DNA of 64,000 nucleotides from positions 310,001-374,000 of the forward strand of contig NZ_CP040889.1 of assembly GCF_006171285.1 (NCBI RefSeq). Direction: 5' to 3'. The position numbers and the translations under genes were made by a program. How positions within the stretch are numbered: position 1 is the stretch's first letter; each line of letters begins with the position of its first letter. This DNA is from Leclercia adecarboxylata (GTDB lineage: Bacteria; Pseudomonadota; Gammaproteobacteria; Enterobacterales; Enterobacteriaceae). The notes below the pieces were generated by a model. That model searched no databases, was not told where the DNA came from, and worked only from the letters and a program-made list of their open reading frames with translations. This document shows, one piece after another, positions 1 through 8,765 of this stretch.

Positions 1-849
1 ATGCAGACCCGGCGCTTTGACCTGGTGGGCTTTTTCCTGCTCGCGGCGGGGATGGCGACTCTGACCCTGGCGCTGGACGGGCAAAAGGGGCTCGGGATCT
101 CTCCGCTGGCGCTGGCCGGGCTGGTGGCTATCGGGGTGGTGTCGATTCTGTGGTATCTGTGGCACGCCAGGGGCAACGACCGGGCGCTGTTCAGCCTGAC
201 GCTGTTCCAGAACACCACCTACCGCCTGGGGCTGCTCGGCAGCCTGGCCGGACGCATCGGCAGCGGCATGCTGCCGTTTATGACTCCGGTCTTTTTGCAG
301 ATTGGCCTCGGCTTTTCGCCGTTCCACGCCGGGCTGATGATGATCCCGATGGTGCTCGGCAGCATGGGGATGAAGCGCATTGTGGTGCAGGTGGTGAACT
401 ACTTTGGCTATCGCCGGGTGCTGGTATCCGCCACGCTGGGACTGGCGCTGGTAAGCCTGCTGTTCATGGCCGTCGCGCTGCTGGGCTGGTACTACGTCCT
501 GCCGCTGGTGCTCTTCTGCCAGGGGATGATCAACTCCATCCGCTTCTCCTCCATGAACACCCTGACGCTGAAAGATCTGCCCGATGAGCAGGCAAGCAGC
601 GGCAACAGCCTGCTGTCGATGATCATGCAGCTGTCGATGAGCGTCGGGGTCACCATCGCCGGGCTGCTGCTGGGCATGTACGGGCAGCACCAGCTCACCG
701 CCGACAGCGCCGTCGTCCATCAGGTGTTCCTCTACACCTACCTGAGCATGGCGCTGATCATCGCCCTGCCGGCCTTTATTTTCGCTCGGGTTCCGGATGA
801 TACCAGCAAAAATGTCGTCATCAGGCGGCGCAAAAGGAGTGAACCATGA
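1..849 (+). CDS. mdtD: MdtD, MFS transporter, C-terminal part (5' end outside window)
   Basis: This is the last 282 residues of a drug:H+ antiporter-2 (14-TM) major facilitator. The ATG at base 1 is probably an internal methionine, because E. coli MdtD has about 470 residues and no start signal is visible. Long hydrophobic helices alternate with short Arg-rich loops across the fragment, and the tail is basic (IRRRKRSEP). Its stop overlaps the baeS start in an ATGA, as in the E. coli mdtABCD-baeSR operon, and this supports the name. MdtD is co-expressed with the MdtABC RND pump; its own substrate is uncertain (citrate/iron export has been proposed). Confidence 0.93.
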   Translation: MQTRRFDLVGFFLLAAGMATLTLALDGQKGLGISPLALAGLVAIGVVSILWYLWHARGNDRALFSLTLFQNTTYRLGLLGSLAGRIGSGMLPFMTPVFLQIGLGFSPFHAGLMMIPMVLGSMGMKRIVVQVVNYFGYRRVLVSATLGLALVSLLFMAVALLGWYYVLPLVLFCQGMINSIRFSSMNTLTLKDLPDEQASSGNSLLSMIMQLSMSVGVTIAGLLLGMYGQHQLTADSAVVHQVFLYTYLSMALIIALPAFIFARVPDDTSKNVVIRRRKRSEP

Positions 850-2249
850 AGTTCTGGCGACCGGGCATTACCGGCAAGCTGTTTCTGGCCATTTTCGCCA
901 CCTGTATTGTCCTGCTGATCACCATGCACTGGGCGGTGCGGGTCAGCTTTGAGCGCGGCTTTATCGACTACATCAAACACGGCAACGAGCAGCGGCTGCA
1001 GGGGTTGAGCGATGCCCTCGCCGAGCAGTACGCCCTGCACGGCAACTGGCGCTTTTTACGCAATAACGATCGCTTTGTCTTTCAGATCCTGCGCTCGCTG
1101 GAGCACGACACCGACGACGATCGCCCCGGCCCCGGCATGCCGCCACACGGCTGGCGCACCCAGTTCTGGGTGATCGACCAGGATATGCGGGTGCTGGTCG
1201 GCCCGCGCGCCCCGGTGCCGCCGGACGGTACCAGACGAGCCATCACGGTGAACGGCAATGCCGTCGGCTGGGTGATCGCCTCCCCCGTGGAACGGCTGAC
1301 GCGCAATACCGACATCAACTTTGACCGCCAGCAGCGCCAGACCAGCTGGCTGATTGTGGCCCTGTCCACCCTGCTGGCGGCGCTGGCCACCTTCCCGCTG
1401 GCGCGCGGCCTGCTGGCGCCGGTCAAGCGGCTGGTGGACGGCACCCACCGGCTGGCGGCGGGGGATTTTTCCACCCGCGTCGATACCCGCAGCCAGGACG
1501 AACTGGGCAAGCTGGCGCAGGACTTTAACCAGCTCGCCAGCACCCTTGAGAAGAATCAGCAGATGCGCCGGGACTTTATGGCCGATATCTCCCACGAGCT
1601 GCGCACCCCGCTGGCGGTGCTGCGCGGCGAGCTGGAGGCGATCCAGGACGGGGTGCGTAAGTTTACGCCGGAATCGGTGACCTCATTGCAGGCGGAAGTG
1701 GGCACCCTCACCAAGCTGGTGGACGATCTGCATCAGCTGTCGATGTCCGACGAGGGCGCGCTGGCCTACCAGAAAGCACCGGTGGATGTGATTAATATTC
1801 TGGAGATGGCCAGCGGTGTCTTCCGGGAGCGCTTTGCCAGCCGGGATCTGCGCATTGAGCTGTCGCTGCCGGAACACGCGGTGGTGTTTGGCGATCGCGA
1901 CCGGCTGATGCAGCTGTTCAACAACCTGCTGGAAAACTGCCTGCGCTACACCGACGCGGGCGGCGCGCTGCGCATCTCCGGCAAATGTGAAGAGCAACGC
2001 TTCGCCCTGACCTTCGCCGACACCGCGCCCGGCGTCTCTGACGAGCAGCTCAACAAGCTGTTTGAGCGCTTTTACCGCACCGAAGGGTCCCGCAACCGCG
2101 CCAGCGGCGGCTCCGGGCTGGGGCTGGCGATCTGCGTGAACATCGTTGAAGCCCACGGCGGCACCCTCCGTGCCGCCCATTCGCCTTTTGGCGGGGTTAG
2201 CATTACAGTAGAGCTACCGCTGGAACGCGATTTATCGAGAGAAGCATGA
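846..2249 (+). CDS. baeS: BaeS envelope-stress sensor histidine kinase
   Basis: Inner-membrane sensor kinase of the BaeSR system, which answers envelope damage, indole and flavonoids by inducing mdtABC and acrD. At 467 residues it has the family length. An N-terminal TM helix (about 10-30), a periplasmic sensor loop, a second TM helix (about 165-185) and a HAMP segment precede the DHp helix with phospho-acceptor His250 in DISHELRTP. The ATP-binding domain shows the N box ([11 protein letters not shown]), the F box (FERFYR) and G2 (GSGLGLAI). The start overlaps the mdtD stop and the stop overlaps the baeR start, both ATGA, so the three genes are translationally coupled. Confidence 0.97.
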   Translation: MKFWRPGITGKLFLAIFATCIVLLITMHWAVRVSFERGFIDYIKHGNEQRLQGLSDALAEQYALHGNWRFLRNNDRFVFQILRSLEHDTDDDRPGPGMPPHGWRTQFWVIDQDMRVLVGPRAPVPPDGTRRAITVNGNAVGWVIASPVERLTRNTDINFDRQQRQTSWLIVALSTLLAALATFPLARGLLAPVKRLVDGTHRLAAGDFSTRVDTRSQDELGKLAQDFNQLASTLEKNQQMRRDFMADISHELRTPLAVLRGELEAIQDGVRKFTPESVTSLQAEVGTLTKLVDDLHQLSMSDEGALAYQKAPVDVINILEMASGVFRERFASRDLRIELSLPEHAVVFGDRDRLMQLFNNLLENCLRYTDAGGALRISGKCEEQRFALTFADTAPGVSDEQLNKLFERFYRTEGSRNRASGGSGLGLAICVNIVEAHGGTLRAAHSPFGGVSITVELPLERDLSREA

Positions 2250-2971
2250 CTGAGTTACCCATTGACGAAAACACACCCCGCATCCTGATTGTGGAGGACG
2301 AGCCTAAGCTTGGGCAGTTATTAATCGACTATCTGCGGGCGGCGAGCTATGCCCCGTCGCTTATCAGCCATGGCGATCAGGTGCTCTCTTACGTGCGCCA
2401 GACCCCGCCGGATCTGATCCTGCTCGACCTGATGCTGCCTGGCACCGACGGCCTGACCCTGTGCCGGGAGATCCGCCGCTTCTCCGAGGTGCCGATTGTG
2501 ATGGTGACCGCCAAAATCGAAGAGATCGACCGCCTGCTGGGGCTGGAGATCGGCGCCGATGATTACATCTGCAAACCCTACAGCCCGCGCGAAGTGGTGG
2601 CCCGGGTGAAGACCATTCTGCGCCGCTGCAAGCCGCACCGTGAGCTACAGGCGCTGGATGCGGAAAGTCCGCTTATTATCGACGAAGGCCGTTTCCAGGC
2701 GAGCTGGCGCAGCAAGCTGCTGGACCTGACGCCAGCGGAATTCCGCCTGCTGAAAACCTTGTCCAGCGAGCCGGGGAAAGTGTTCTCCCGCGAGCAGCTG
2801 CTGAACCATCTGTATGATGATTACCGGGTGGTGACGGATCGCACCATCGACAGCCATATCAAAAATCTGCGCCGCAAGCTGGAAGCGCTGGATGCCGAGC
2901 AGTCGTTTATTCGCGCGGTATACGGTGTGGGGTATCGCTGGGAAGCGGATGCGTGCCGGATCGGCGGGTGA
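2246..2971 (+). CDS. baeR: BaeR response regulator, OmpR/PhoB family
   Basis: Cytoplasmic transcription factor phosphorylated by BaeS. The receiver domain (about 10-125) carries the acidic pocket E17-D18, phospho-acceptor Asp61 in [10 protein letters not shown] and the conserved Lys in CKPYSPRE. The C-terminal winged helix (about 135-235) has the family signature around [15 protein letters not shown]. The length of 241 residues matches E. coli BaeR. It is the last gene of the mdtABCD-baeSR operon; the only hairpin downstream (2982-3003) has its T tract on the other strand. Confidence 0.97.
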   Translation: MTELPIDENTPRILIVEDEPKLGQLLIDYLRAASYAPSLISHGDQVLSYVRQTPPDLILLDLMLPGTDGLTLCREIRRFSEVPIVMVTAKIEEIDRLLGLEIGADDYICKPYSPREVVARVKTILRRCKPHRELQALDAESPLIIDEGRFQASWRSKLLDLTPAEFRLLKTLSSEPGKVFSREQLLNHLYDDYRVVTDRTIDSHIKNLRRKLEALDAEQSFIRAVYGVGYRWEADACRIGG

Positions 2972-2981
2972 AGAAAGAAAA

Positions 2982-3003
2982 ATTACCCGCTACGGCGGGT
3001 AAT
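2982..3003 (-). terminator. Intrinsic terminator of bluR
   Basis: A perfect 9-bp stem (2982-2990 with 2995-3003) and a 4-base loop lie 4 bases past the bluR stop. On the minus strand the stem is followed by an interrupted T tract (tttttctttctt). On the plus strand no T run follows, so it serves bluR rather than baeR. Confidence 0.8.
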
Positions 3004-3007
3004 GGCA

Positions 3008-3751
3008 TCAGAGGACGTCAGCCGCCCCGTGCGCCGTAATGACATAACCCTGCTTTTGCCAGTGCTCCAGCTGCTGGCGCTGTTCATCCGACAGGGTTTT
3101 ACCTGCCCAGACGAGAATATGCTGGCCCGGGAAAAACTCCGGATGGGGTAACTCCAGCGGTTCAGCAAAGACGTTGATGCGCCACCCCCGGTGCGACAGA
3201 CGCCACGCCTCCATCCACAGGCGGGTACGATCCTCAACCCCCCAGCCAATGAGCAACGCATCCCTGCCCGCTTTGGTACGCGAATCGGTCAGGCTGGTGA
3301 TGGCCTGTTCGATCAGAATGCCGTCCAGCATGCTGCCCATAATGCGCGCGGTAGCGTGGTCAAGGCTTAAGGTCTCCCGCACGGGAATAAACACGTTGTC
3401 GATCAGGACGTCCACAGGATGGTGCTGACAGAAAATCGCGATCTGCGCCCGCGATTTAGCCGGGTTCACCTGGCGCAGCGTGCCCATCATCTCTTCCTGC
3501 AGCACACCCCAGTTCCCTGGCTCAGGGGCTTTGTCCCCATCCAGCAGGGCTTTTACCTTACCCACCGGTACGCCACGCTCAATCCAGCGCTTGATCTCTT
3601 CAATGCGCTGTAGATCGTCGTCATCAAATTGCCGATGTCCGCCTTCACTACGCTGCGGCTTTAGCAGGCCATACCGGCGCTGCCACGCACGCAGAGTGAC
3701 GGGGTTGATGCCGCAACGTTCTGCCACATCGCCAATACTGTAAAAGGCCAT
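3008..3751 (-). CDS. bluR: BluR, MerR-family repressor of the ycgZ-ymgA-ariR module
   Basis: A MerR-like winged helix-turn-helix (about 1-70; [20 protein letters not shown], then [18 protein letters not shown]) is joined to a cobalamin-binding-like C-terminal domain, as in E. coli BluR (YcgE, 243 aa). Known role: it represses ycgZ-ymgA-ariR and is released when light-activated BluF binds it, lowering curli formation. I chose the ATG at 3751 (247 aa): it is preceded by gagga at good spacing and the product starts MAFYSIGD like the homologue. An ATG 10 codons upstream (3781) has no ribosome-binding site. bluF lies directly upstream on the same strand. Confidence 0.93.
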   Translation of the reverse strand: MAFYSIGDVAERCGINPVTLRAWQRRYGLLKPQRSEGGHRQFDDDDLQRIEEIKRWIERGVPVGKVKALLDGDKAPEPGNWGVLQEEMMGTLRQVNPAKSRAQIAIFCQHHPVDVLIDNVFIPVRETLSLDHATARIMGSMLDGILIEQAITSLTDSRTKAGRDALLIGWGVEDRTRLWMEAWRLSHRGWRINVFAEPLELPHPEFFPGQHILVWAGKTLSDEQRQQLEHWQKQGYVITAHGAADVL

Positions 3752-3808
3752 CAATTCCTCATGGCTGATCAATATATTCATCGTTCAAGGTAACGAATCT
3801 CACCGGGC

Positions 3809-3832
3809 TGTACAACTCGTTATATTGTACAA
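3809..3832 (-). promoter_or_regulatory. Putative MlrA/BluR-type operator (TGTACA repeat) before bluR
   Basis: Two TGTACA hexamers (3809-3814 and 3826-3831, the latter inside TTGTACAA) lie 11 bases apart in the 108-bp gap between bluF and bluR. MlrA-type regulators are known to bind paired TGTACA-like half-sites spaced by about 12 bases, so this is a candidate BluR autoregulatory site. The spacing of 11 rather than 12 is a caution. Confidence 0.5.
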
Positions 3833-3859
3833 CAGAATTGTATCACTGCCCGGTGAAGG

Positions 3860-5086
3860 TTAAAGAAGAACCTCCTCGCGCGGCTCAGGCCACGAAACTG
3901 GCGGGATCCCGGCCAGTTCAGGGTGGGCAAACAGGTGCCCCTGGAACTGAGAAACGCCTGCAGATTCGAGCCACATCCACTCTTCCGGCTGCTCGATACC
4001 CACTGCGGAGATCAGAATTTCTAAAGCTGTACAACATTTTATGATCGCGAGCACAATTGCCTGCCGCGGTCCGCTCTTGTGAACGTCGCGAATCAGATCG
4101 CGATTAATCTTAATTCTGTCTGGCTGGAACTGCGCCAGCAACAGCAGACCGGCAAAACCACCGCCAAAGTGGTCAATCGCCACGCCAATACCTGCGGCTT
4201 TTAACTCGCGTACCGCACCGGTGAATTCATCCAGACGGGAGATCACTTCGTGCTCGGTAAACTCCACCACAATCTGCTCTGCCACCAGTCCGTTGGCCTC
4301 TATCTCACGAATCAGATAGTCGACCGCGTTGGGAATATTGACCAGCGTCATCGGTAAAAGGTTCACTGACAGGCTCTGTTCACCCAGCCCCAACTCCTTT
4401 GCCATCGCAAAGGCAACGCTCTTGCTTTTAAGGTCGGCTTCATAAACAGCATCCCCTTCCAGCCCCTCAAACCAGCGCTGGGCAGGCTCCCCTTCCGGGG
4501 TGCGGATCAGGGCTTCGAGAGAGACAACTTCGCGGGCCAGCGGGTCGATAATCGGCTGGAACGCGAAGCTGCACGACTCGCTGTAACGCCCCGGCAGGGT
4601 GCGTACGCTGGGATCGTCGCTGTCAGGAACAAATACCCAGTGGTCCCCTGACGGCAGCTCAAAGTAGTTCTCTTTTTCACTCTCCTCGACGAAGGTTCTG
4701 AAGAAGTGCAGCGCCCTGTCGTTATAAAACATCTGGTACTTTGTGGTGCCCTTGTCCAGCACGTTTTGCAGTACTTCGTGACGGTCATAGTGGCGTAAAT
4801 CAAACAGTTCCATGCCGTACTTGCCGAAGCGCCGGGCGCGGGAATAATCGCACAACAGTTCCACCACGTTGTGGTGACGCGGGTCTTCACAGATCGCGCG
4901 GTAAATGGCTCTTACATTCTCCTCAGGTCCTTCGAGCAGCTGAAAAAAGAGCTTGCCAGTAAACAGAAGAATGCCGCTAACCCCGGCTTCTTTGTTTTTT
5001 TCATTTGCTGCAACAACCATGTCTTCCAGCACGGTAACCGGTACGTCGTCACGAAAATGACTACGGTAAATGATGGTAGTGAGCAT
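3860..5086 (-). CDS. bluF: BluF, blue-light receptor with degenerate EAL domain
   Basis: 408 residues. The N-terminal BLUF domain (about 1-95) has the flavin-binding set Tyr7, Asn31 and Gln49. The C-terminal EAL-like domain (about 170-400) keeps the name-giving residues E191-A-L-I-R, but the usual DDFG is IDHFG (second metal Asp replaced by His) and the AEGVE region reads SAVGIE (first Glu lost). It is therefore predicted not to hydrolyse cyclic-di-GMP, as known for E. coli YcgF/BluF, which instead binds and antagonises BluR in blue light. The start is preceded by a weak site (ggaaa). It is transcribed toward bluR and divergently from ycgZ. Confidence 0.95.
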   Translation of the reverse strand: MLTTIIYRSHFRDDVPVTVLEDMVVAANEKNKEAGVSGILLFTGKLFFQLLEGPEENVRAIYRAICEDPRHHNVVELLCDYSRARRFGKYGMELFDLRHYDRHEVLQNVLDKGTTKYQMFYNDRALHFFRTFVEESEKENYFELPSGDHWVFVPDSDDPSVRTLPGRYSESCSFAFQPIIDPLAREVVSLEALIRTPEGEPAQRWFEGLEGDAVYEADLKSKSVAFAMAKELGLGEQSLSVNLLPMTLVNIPNAVDYLIREIEANGLVAEQIVVEFTEHEVISRLDEFTGAVRELKAAGIGVAIDHFGGGFAGLLLLAQFQPDRIKINRDLIRDVHKSGPRQAIVLAIIKCCTALEILISAVGIEQPEEWMWLESAGVSQFQGHLFAHPELAGIPPVSWPEPREEVLL

Positions 5087-5389
5087 AGGGTTTCCAATAG
5101 AGGAGGTGAATGAAAGTCCACAGTATCAGATGGTTCGCTTAACTTCTTATAAGCTTCCCCGGACGAAGTAAATTCCGTCACCTGTACCCGCCATAACGAC
5201 AAAAATCGTCGACAATGTACAATCTTTTTAGCTTGTTTTACAAATTTTATCTATTTTAACTTGCTGAATAATATGGATTAGCACGTAATGGTAAAAATAT
5301 ATTTGTTAACTTGTACAATTGGTGTGTACAGTATTTACAAGTTAACAAGATATTAACCTTCTAAATACAGCGGATTTCAGGAGTGACAT
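5087..5389. promoter_or_regulatory. Divergent bluF / ycgZ control region with TGTACA elements
   Basis: This 303-bp AT-rich gap contains no gene. TGTACA hexamers occur at 5216-5221, 5312-5317 (inside TTGTACAA, 5311-5318) and 5325-5330. The cluster lies 60-80 bases before the ycgZ start, where a BluR repressor site is expected. A perfect 6-mer repeat gttaac at 5305-5310 and 5341-5346 flanks the pair. No confident -10/-35 pair was assigned. Confidence 0.5.
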
Positions 5390-5629
5390 ATGCGCGAGAA
5401 CGGGTACTCACCGAACACAGCCAATGCCATTGCCCAGTACTTTAACAAAGCAAACCAACCCTCCCAGCAGGAGACGCTGGGTCAAATTGTGGTTGAAATT
5501 CTACGGGAAGGAAAAATCCTCAATCGAAAAGCCATTTGTACCCGTCTGCTTTACCGGATGGACCAGGCTTCGGATCGGGAAGAGGAGAGCCGTTATCAGA
5601 CGCTGGTTGGCCTGCTGTTTGATCGATAA
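5390..5629 (+). CDS. ycgZ: YcgZ-like small connector protein
   Basis: 79 residues, matching E. coli YcgZ in length and in the core QQETLGQIVVEILREGK...LNRKAICTRLL...LVGLLFDR. It is soluble and mostly helical. Known role: with YmgA and AriR it acts downstream of BluR through the Rcs phosphorelay to raise colanic acid and lower curli. A good ribosome-binding site (caggag) precedes the ATG. It is first of three co-directional paralogous small genes; the 137-bp gap to the next gene may hold a processing site or promoter. Confidence 0.88.
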   Translation: MRENGYSPNTANAIAQYFNKANQPSQQETLGQIVVEILREGKILNRKAICTRLLYRMDQASDREEESRYQTLVGLLFDR

Positions 5630-5766
5630 ACGATACGCCACAGCATATGATTACCTTGTTTTTTGAGTCAGTTTTTTCTTTGCGACAGATTTTTTATACT
5701 GTCACGACAGACTGACTTTATGCCGCATCTCTTCCTGCAGGAAGATGCGGCGACAGAGACGTAGTT

Positions 5767-6084
5767 ATGAACAGAAGTGACCATGAACGATTAACTGACG
5801 AACTTATTGGCGAAGCTACTCTTTCTTTGCTCAAAGATAACGGCCCCATAAGCATGAAGCTGTTGCTGGAGAGGCTGCAACAGATGTTATCGATTGAGCG
5901 GGACGGGCAGCGGCGGAACGTGCTATCCCAAATTATTCTGGAAATTTCCAACGATGGTAAGGGTGGCGCCCGGCGTAATACCAAAAGTGAGCAGCAGGAG
6001 TGGGACACGGATGGTCGACACAGCAGCAGCAATGTGTATCCCCTGTTTGGCAATAGCCCGCAAGCCAACAGGAATAAGCATTAA
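5767..6084 (+). CDS. ymgA: YmgA-like small connector protein
   Basis: 105 residues, about 15 longer than E. coli YmgA. The N-terminal 60 residues carry the family's fold (ERLTDELIGEATLSLLKDNG...LLLERLQQMLSIERDGQRR...IILEISND). The C-terminal 45 residues are polar, rich in Asn, Ser, Arg and Gly, and probably disordered. It lies between ycgZ and ariR on the same strand and 38 bp before ariR, consistent with one transcript. The extra tail length makes the assignment slightly less certain than for its neighbours. Confidence 0.82.
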   Translation: MNRSDHERLTDELIGEATLSLLKDNGPISMKLLLERLQQMLSIERDGQRRNVLSQIILEISNDGKGGARRNTKSEQQEWDTDGRHSSSNVYPLFGNSPQANRNKH

Positions 6085-6122
6085 CTGCACCATTAATTTA
6101 TTAACTGAACCGGTGTGACACT

Positions 6123-6401
6123 ATGAGCCAGGCTATGCTCCAGAAAAATGACTTTTACGATGAACTGCCCAATGCTGCATTGTCCAACTACTTTCGTAGT
6201 GCCGGTGGTTTGCTGGCCGAAGAGTGGGCGCTGCTTCAAACTGTGACAGGCGCCATTCTGGATGCGAAGGAACCGCTGACTAATAAAGCGATTATTTTAC
6301 GTTTGATCCATGAGATCGAGTCTACGCGCGACGTTGTCCGCGCCGATATCATTCGTAAGACCCTGGAAATTATTGTCGATCATACCCAGGACGACCTCTG
6401 A
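6123..6401 (+). CDS. ariR: AriR (YmgB) biofilm/acid-resistance regulator
   Basis: 92 residues, aligned by eye to E. coli AriR: ALSNYFRSAGGLLAEEWALL near the N terminus and the near-identical end RADIIRKTLEIIVDHTQDD. The E. coli protein is a helical dimer, structurally like Hha, linked to acid resistance and biofilm control through the Rcs pathway. It is last of the three BluR-controlled genes and is followed by a hairpin at 6424-6449. The E. coli neighbour ymgC is not present. Confidence 0.9.
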   Translation: MSQAMLQKNDFYDELPNAALSNYFRSAGGLLAEEWALLQTVTGAILDAKEPLTNKAIILRLIHEIESTRDVVRADIIRKTLEIIVDHTQDDL

Positions 6402-6423
6402 TTGCCCGACCCCTGAGCTAAAC

Positions 6424-6449
6424 GCCGACGGTACTGTCCTGCCGTCGGC
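6424..6449 (+). terminator. Hairpin after ariR, likely terminator
   Basis: An 8-bp GC-rich perfect stem (6424-6431 with 6442-6449) with a 10-base loop lies 22 bases past the ariR stop. The following T tract is weak (ctttactc), so termination may be partial. Confidence 0.6.
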
Positions 6450-6574
6450 CTTTACTCACTCAATGGTTTACCTCCCCTTCCCGCAGCGCTACAATGCCCG
6501 CCCTTAATGTATGGGATCTCCTCCCGGCGCCCACCCGTGTGCGCATCTGACCTGTCATCAGAACGAGAACAAAC

Positions 6575-7936
6575 ATGTTTAAACCGGAACTTCTCTCCCC
6601 GGCGGGAACGCTGAAAAATATGCGTTACGCTTTCGCCTACGGCGCCGATGCCGTTTATGCGGGCCAGCCGCGCTACTCCCTGCGCGTTCGTAATAACGAA
6701 TTCAACCACGAGAATCTGCAGCTCGGCATCAACGAAGCCCACGCGCAGGGTAAAAAATTCTACGTGGTGGTGAATATCGCCCCGCATAACGCCAAGCTGA
6801 AAACCTTTATCCGCGACCTGAAACCGGTGGTAGAGATGGGCCCGGACGCGCTGATTATGTCGGACCCGGGTTTGATCATGCTGGTGCGGGAGCATTTCCC
6901 GGAGATGGACATTCACCTCTCGGTGCAGGCTAATGCCGTGAACTGGGCGACGGTAAAATTCTGGAAACAGATGGGGCTGACCCGCGTGATTTTGTCCCGC
7001 GAACTGTCACTGGAAGAGATCGAAGAGATCCGCACCCAGGTGCCGGACATGGAGCTGGAAATTTTCGTCCACGGCGCACTGTGCATGGCCTACTCCGGCC
7101 GCTGCCTGCTCTCCGGCTACATCAACAAGCGTGACCCGAACCAGGGCACCTGTACCAACGCCTGCCGCTGGGAATATAACGTCCAGGAAGGCAAGCAGGA
7201 TGAGGTGGGCAATATCGTGCACAAGCACGAGCCTATTCCGGTGCAGAACATTGAGCCGACGCTGGGCATCGGGGCGCCTACCGACAGCGTGTTTATGATT
7301 GAAGAGGCCCAGCGCCCGGGTGAATACATGACCGCGTTCGAAGACGAGCACGGCACCTACATCATGAACTCCAAAGATCTGCGCGCCATCGCCCACGTAG
7401 AGCGCCTGACCCAGATGGGCGTGCACTCCCTGAAGATCGAAGGCCGCACCAAGTCCTACTACTATTGCGCGCGTACCGCCCAGGTCTATCGCCAGGCGAT
7501 TGACGACGCGGCGGCGGGCAAACCTTTCGACAGCACCCTGCTGCAAACTCTGGAAGGGCTGGCGCACCGCGGCTACACCGAGGGCTTCCTGCGTCGCCAC
7601 ACCCATGACGACTACCAGAACTACGAATACGGCCACTCCGTTTCCGATCGCCAGCAGTTTGTCGGCGAGTTCACCGGCGAGCGCAAGGGCAACCTCGCGG
7701 CGGTGGCGGTTAAAAACAAGTTTCTCGTGGGCAACAGCCTGGAGTTGATGACCCCACAGGGCAACATCAACTTCACCCTGGAGCATATGGTGAACGGCAA
7801 AGGCGAGTCAGTCTCCGTCGCGCCGGGCGACGGTCATACCGTCTGGCTGCCAGTACCGGAAGAGATCAACCTGGAATACGCGCTGCTGATGCGTAACTTT
7901 GACGGCGAAAACACCCAGGCGCCGCACGCTAAGTAG
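6575..7936 (+). CDS. trhP: TrhP, prephenate-dependent tRNA uridine 5-hydroxylase (U32 family)
   Basis: 453 residues, the same length as E. coli YegQ/TrhP. The U32 signature is complete: E162-I-F-V-H-G-A-L-C170 ... S174-G-R-C177, followed by further cysteines in GTCTNACRWEY, consistent with an iron-sulfur cluster. Known role: hydroxylation of U34 in tRNAs decoding NNU/NNC/NNA/NNG boxes, using prephenate, with TrhO as an alternative route. It is a single gene with its own upstream gap of 173 bp. In E. coli the preceding gene is yegP; here it is the bluR module. Confidence 0.95.
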   Translation: MFKPELLSPAGTLKNMRYAFAYGADAVYAGQPRYSLRVRNNEFNHENLQLGINEAHAQGKKFYVVVNIAPHNAKLKTFIRDLKPVVEMGPDALIMSDPGLIMLVREHFPEMDIHLSVQANAVNWATVKFWKQMGLTRVILSRELSLEEIEEIRTQVPDMELEIFVHGALCMAYSGRCLLSGYINKRDPNQGTCTNACRWEYNVQEGKQDEVGNIVHKHEPIPVQNIEPTLGIGAPTDSVFMIEEAQRPGEYMTAFEDEHGTYIMNSKDLRAIAHVERLTQMGVHSLKIEGRTKSYYYCARTAQVYRQAIDDAAAGKPFDSTLLQTLEGLAHRGYTEGFLRRHTHDDYQNYEYGHSVSDRQQFVGEFTGERKGNLAAVAVKNKFLVGNSLELMTPQGNINFTLEHMVNGKGESVSVAPGDGHTVWLPVPEEINLEYALLMRNFDGENTQAPHAK

Positions 7937-7970
7937 TGAAAAGGGGTTATTTTTTGGTATGAGATGATTC

Positions 7971-8013
7971 TTAGAATTCGATCACATACCGCTGCGTTTG
8001 ATGCGGGTATTAT
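7971..8013 (+). promoter_or_regulatory. cyaR promoter with CRP site
   Basis: A CRP-like site (TTAGA-N6-TCACA, 7971-7986; right half perfect, left half 3/5) is centred about 42 bases before the cyaR start. This is the class II position. A -10 hexamer TATTAT at 8008-8013 lies 7 bases before the start at 8021. CyaR is known to be CRP-cAMP activated in E. coli. Confidence 0.8.
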
Positions 8014-8020
8014 TGCAGGC

Positions 8021-8107
8021 GCTGAAAAACATAACCCATAAATGCTAGCTGTACCAGGAACCACCTCCTTAGCCTGAGTAATCTCCCTTACGCAGGCTAA
8101 TTTTTTT
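8021..8107 (+). ncRNA. cyaR: CyaR (RyeE) Hfq-dependent small RNA
   Basis: About 87 nt, almost identical to E. coli CyaR. It begins gctgaaaaacataaccc, holds the conserved pairing segment accacctcctt (8058-8070 region) and ends in a terminator stem (ttagcctg 8069-8076 with caggctaa 8093-8100) followed by seven Ts. The stem carries a compensatory-type change relative to E. coli. Known role: under CRP control it represses ompX, luxS, nadE and others by blocking ribosome binding. The location just after trhP is also that of E. coli. Confidence 0.96.
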
Positions 8108-8298
8108 GTCTGAAATTCCCCCTCTCCTCTCTTTCTGCGCATCTGAAGTACTATTTCCCCCCCTTAACGTAAATTTGTTTCTATTTACGACGAGAAGCCC
8201 CTTTAATTATCAATTTATTAAAGGCAGGGTATTCATACACATATCAGATGCTATTCTTCTTACGAATGAAATTTCACTTAAGGAGAAGGAGGAGATAT

Positions 8299-8637
8299 AT
8301 GTACTGGGTGGTTGAAAACAGGATGGTTTGCCCTCGTACTGGAACAATTTTTATACACGTACTCACCGTTAAAAATCTCAGGCTGATAATCTGGTATAAA
8401 GGAGATTACTTTATCAGCACCGGATCGGTTCTTGTCACCAGCCCCTTCGGAATTGCTATAGATGGCAAAATCAGAGCGTTACACATCCTTCGAACATTCC
8501 CGTATACATCAAAACTTTGGTCATCATTTGTTGAAAGCTCAGGCTGCCCCGGCAACGAGGGTGGGCTGATTATCCGCTGTCCATATCGCCAGCACTGTAT
8601 GTTCGCGTTATGTCCTTATGGCGCACTACCGACCTAA
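8299..8637 (+). CDS. Hypothetical protein, unknown family
   Basis: I do not recognise this 112-residue product. Support: an exceptionally strong purine-rich ribosome-binding site (aaggagaaggaggag, 8280-8294) 4-5 bases before the ATG at 8299. The product has a hydrophobic N-terminal half (IFIHVLTVKNLRLIIWY, ISTGSVLVTSPFGIAI) and a Cys-rich C-terminal quarter with five cysteines in the last 30 residues. The region is AT-rich compared with its neighbours, and the position between cyaR and yegS holds prophage or variable genes in E. coli, which suggests acquired DNA. It could also be a decayed gene. An upstream in-frame ATG (8248) has no comparable ribosome-binding site. Confidence 0.4.
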   Translation: MYWVVENRMVCPRTGTIFIHVLTVKNLRLIIWYKGDYFISTGSVLVTSPFGIAIDGKIRALHILRTFPYTSKLWSSFVESSGCPGNEGGLIIRCPYRQHCMFALCPYGALPT

Positions 8638-8765
8638 ACCGTCTGGACCGAGTGGCGTAAACCCGAGCTCGCCACTCATTTAATTTCTCGCCTTTCATCC
8701 TCTTCTTACCCGCTTTTTCCCGCGCTGCGATACACTTCTTGAAGATCAGCACAGGAGCAACGTGG

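Noticed and set aside
2982..3003. Hairpin as terminator of baeR
   Set aside because: The T tract is on the minus strand only; on the plus strand the stem is followed by ggcatcag.
4028..4033. TGTACA inside bluF as a third functional operator
   Set aside because: It is a single hexamer in coding sequence without a partner at the usual spacing; kept only as part of the wider observation.
8570..8752. 60-codon minus-strand open frame upstream of yegS
   Set aside because: It has a basic composition, no ribosome-binding site, and overlaps the yegS promoter region.
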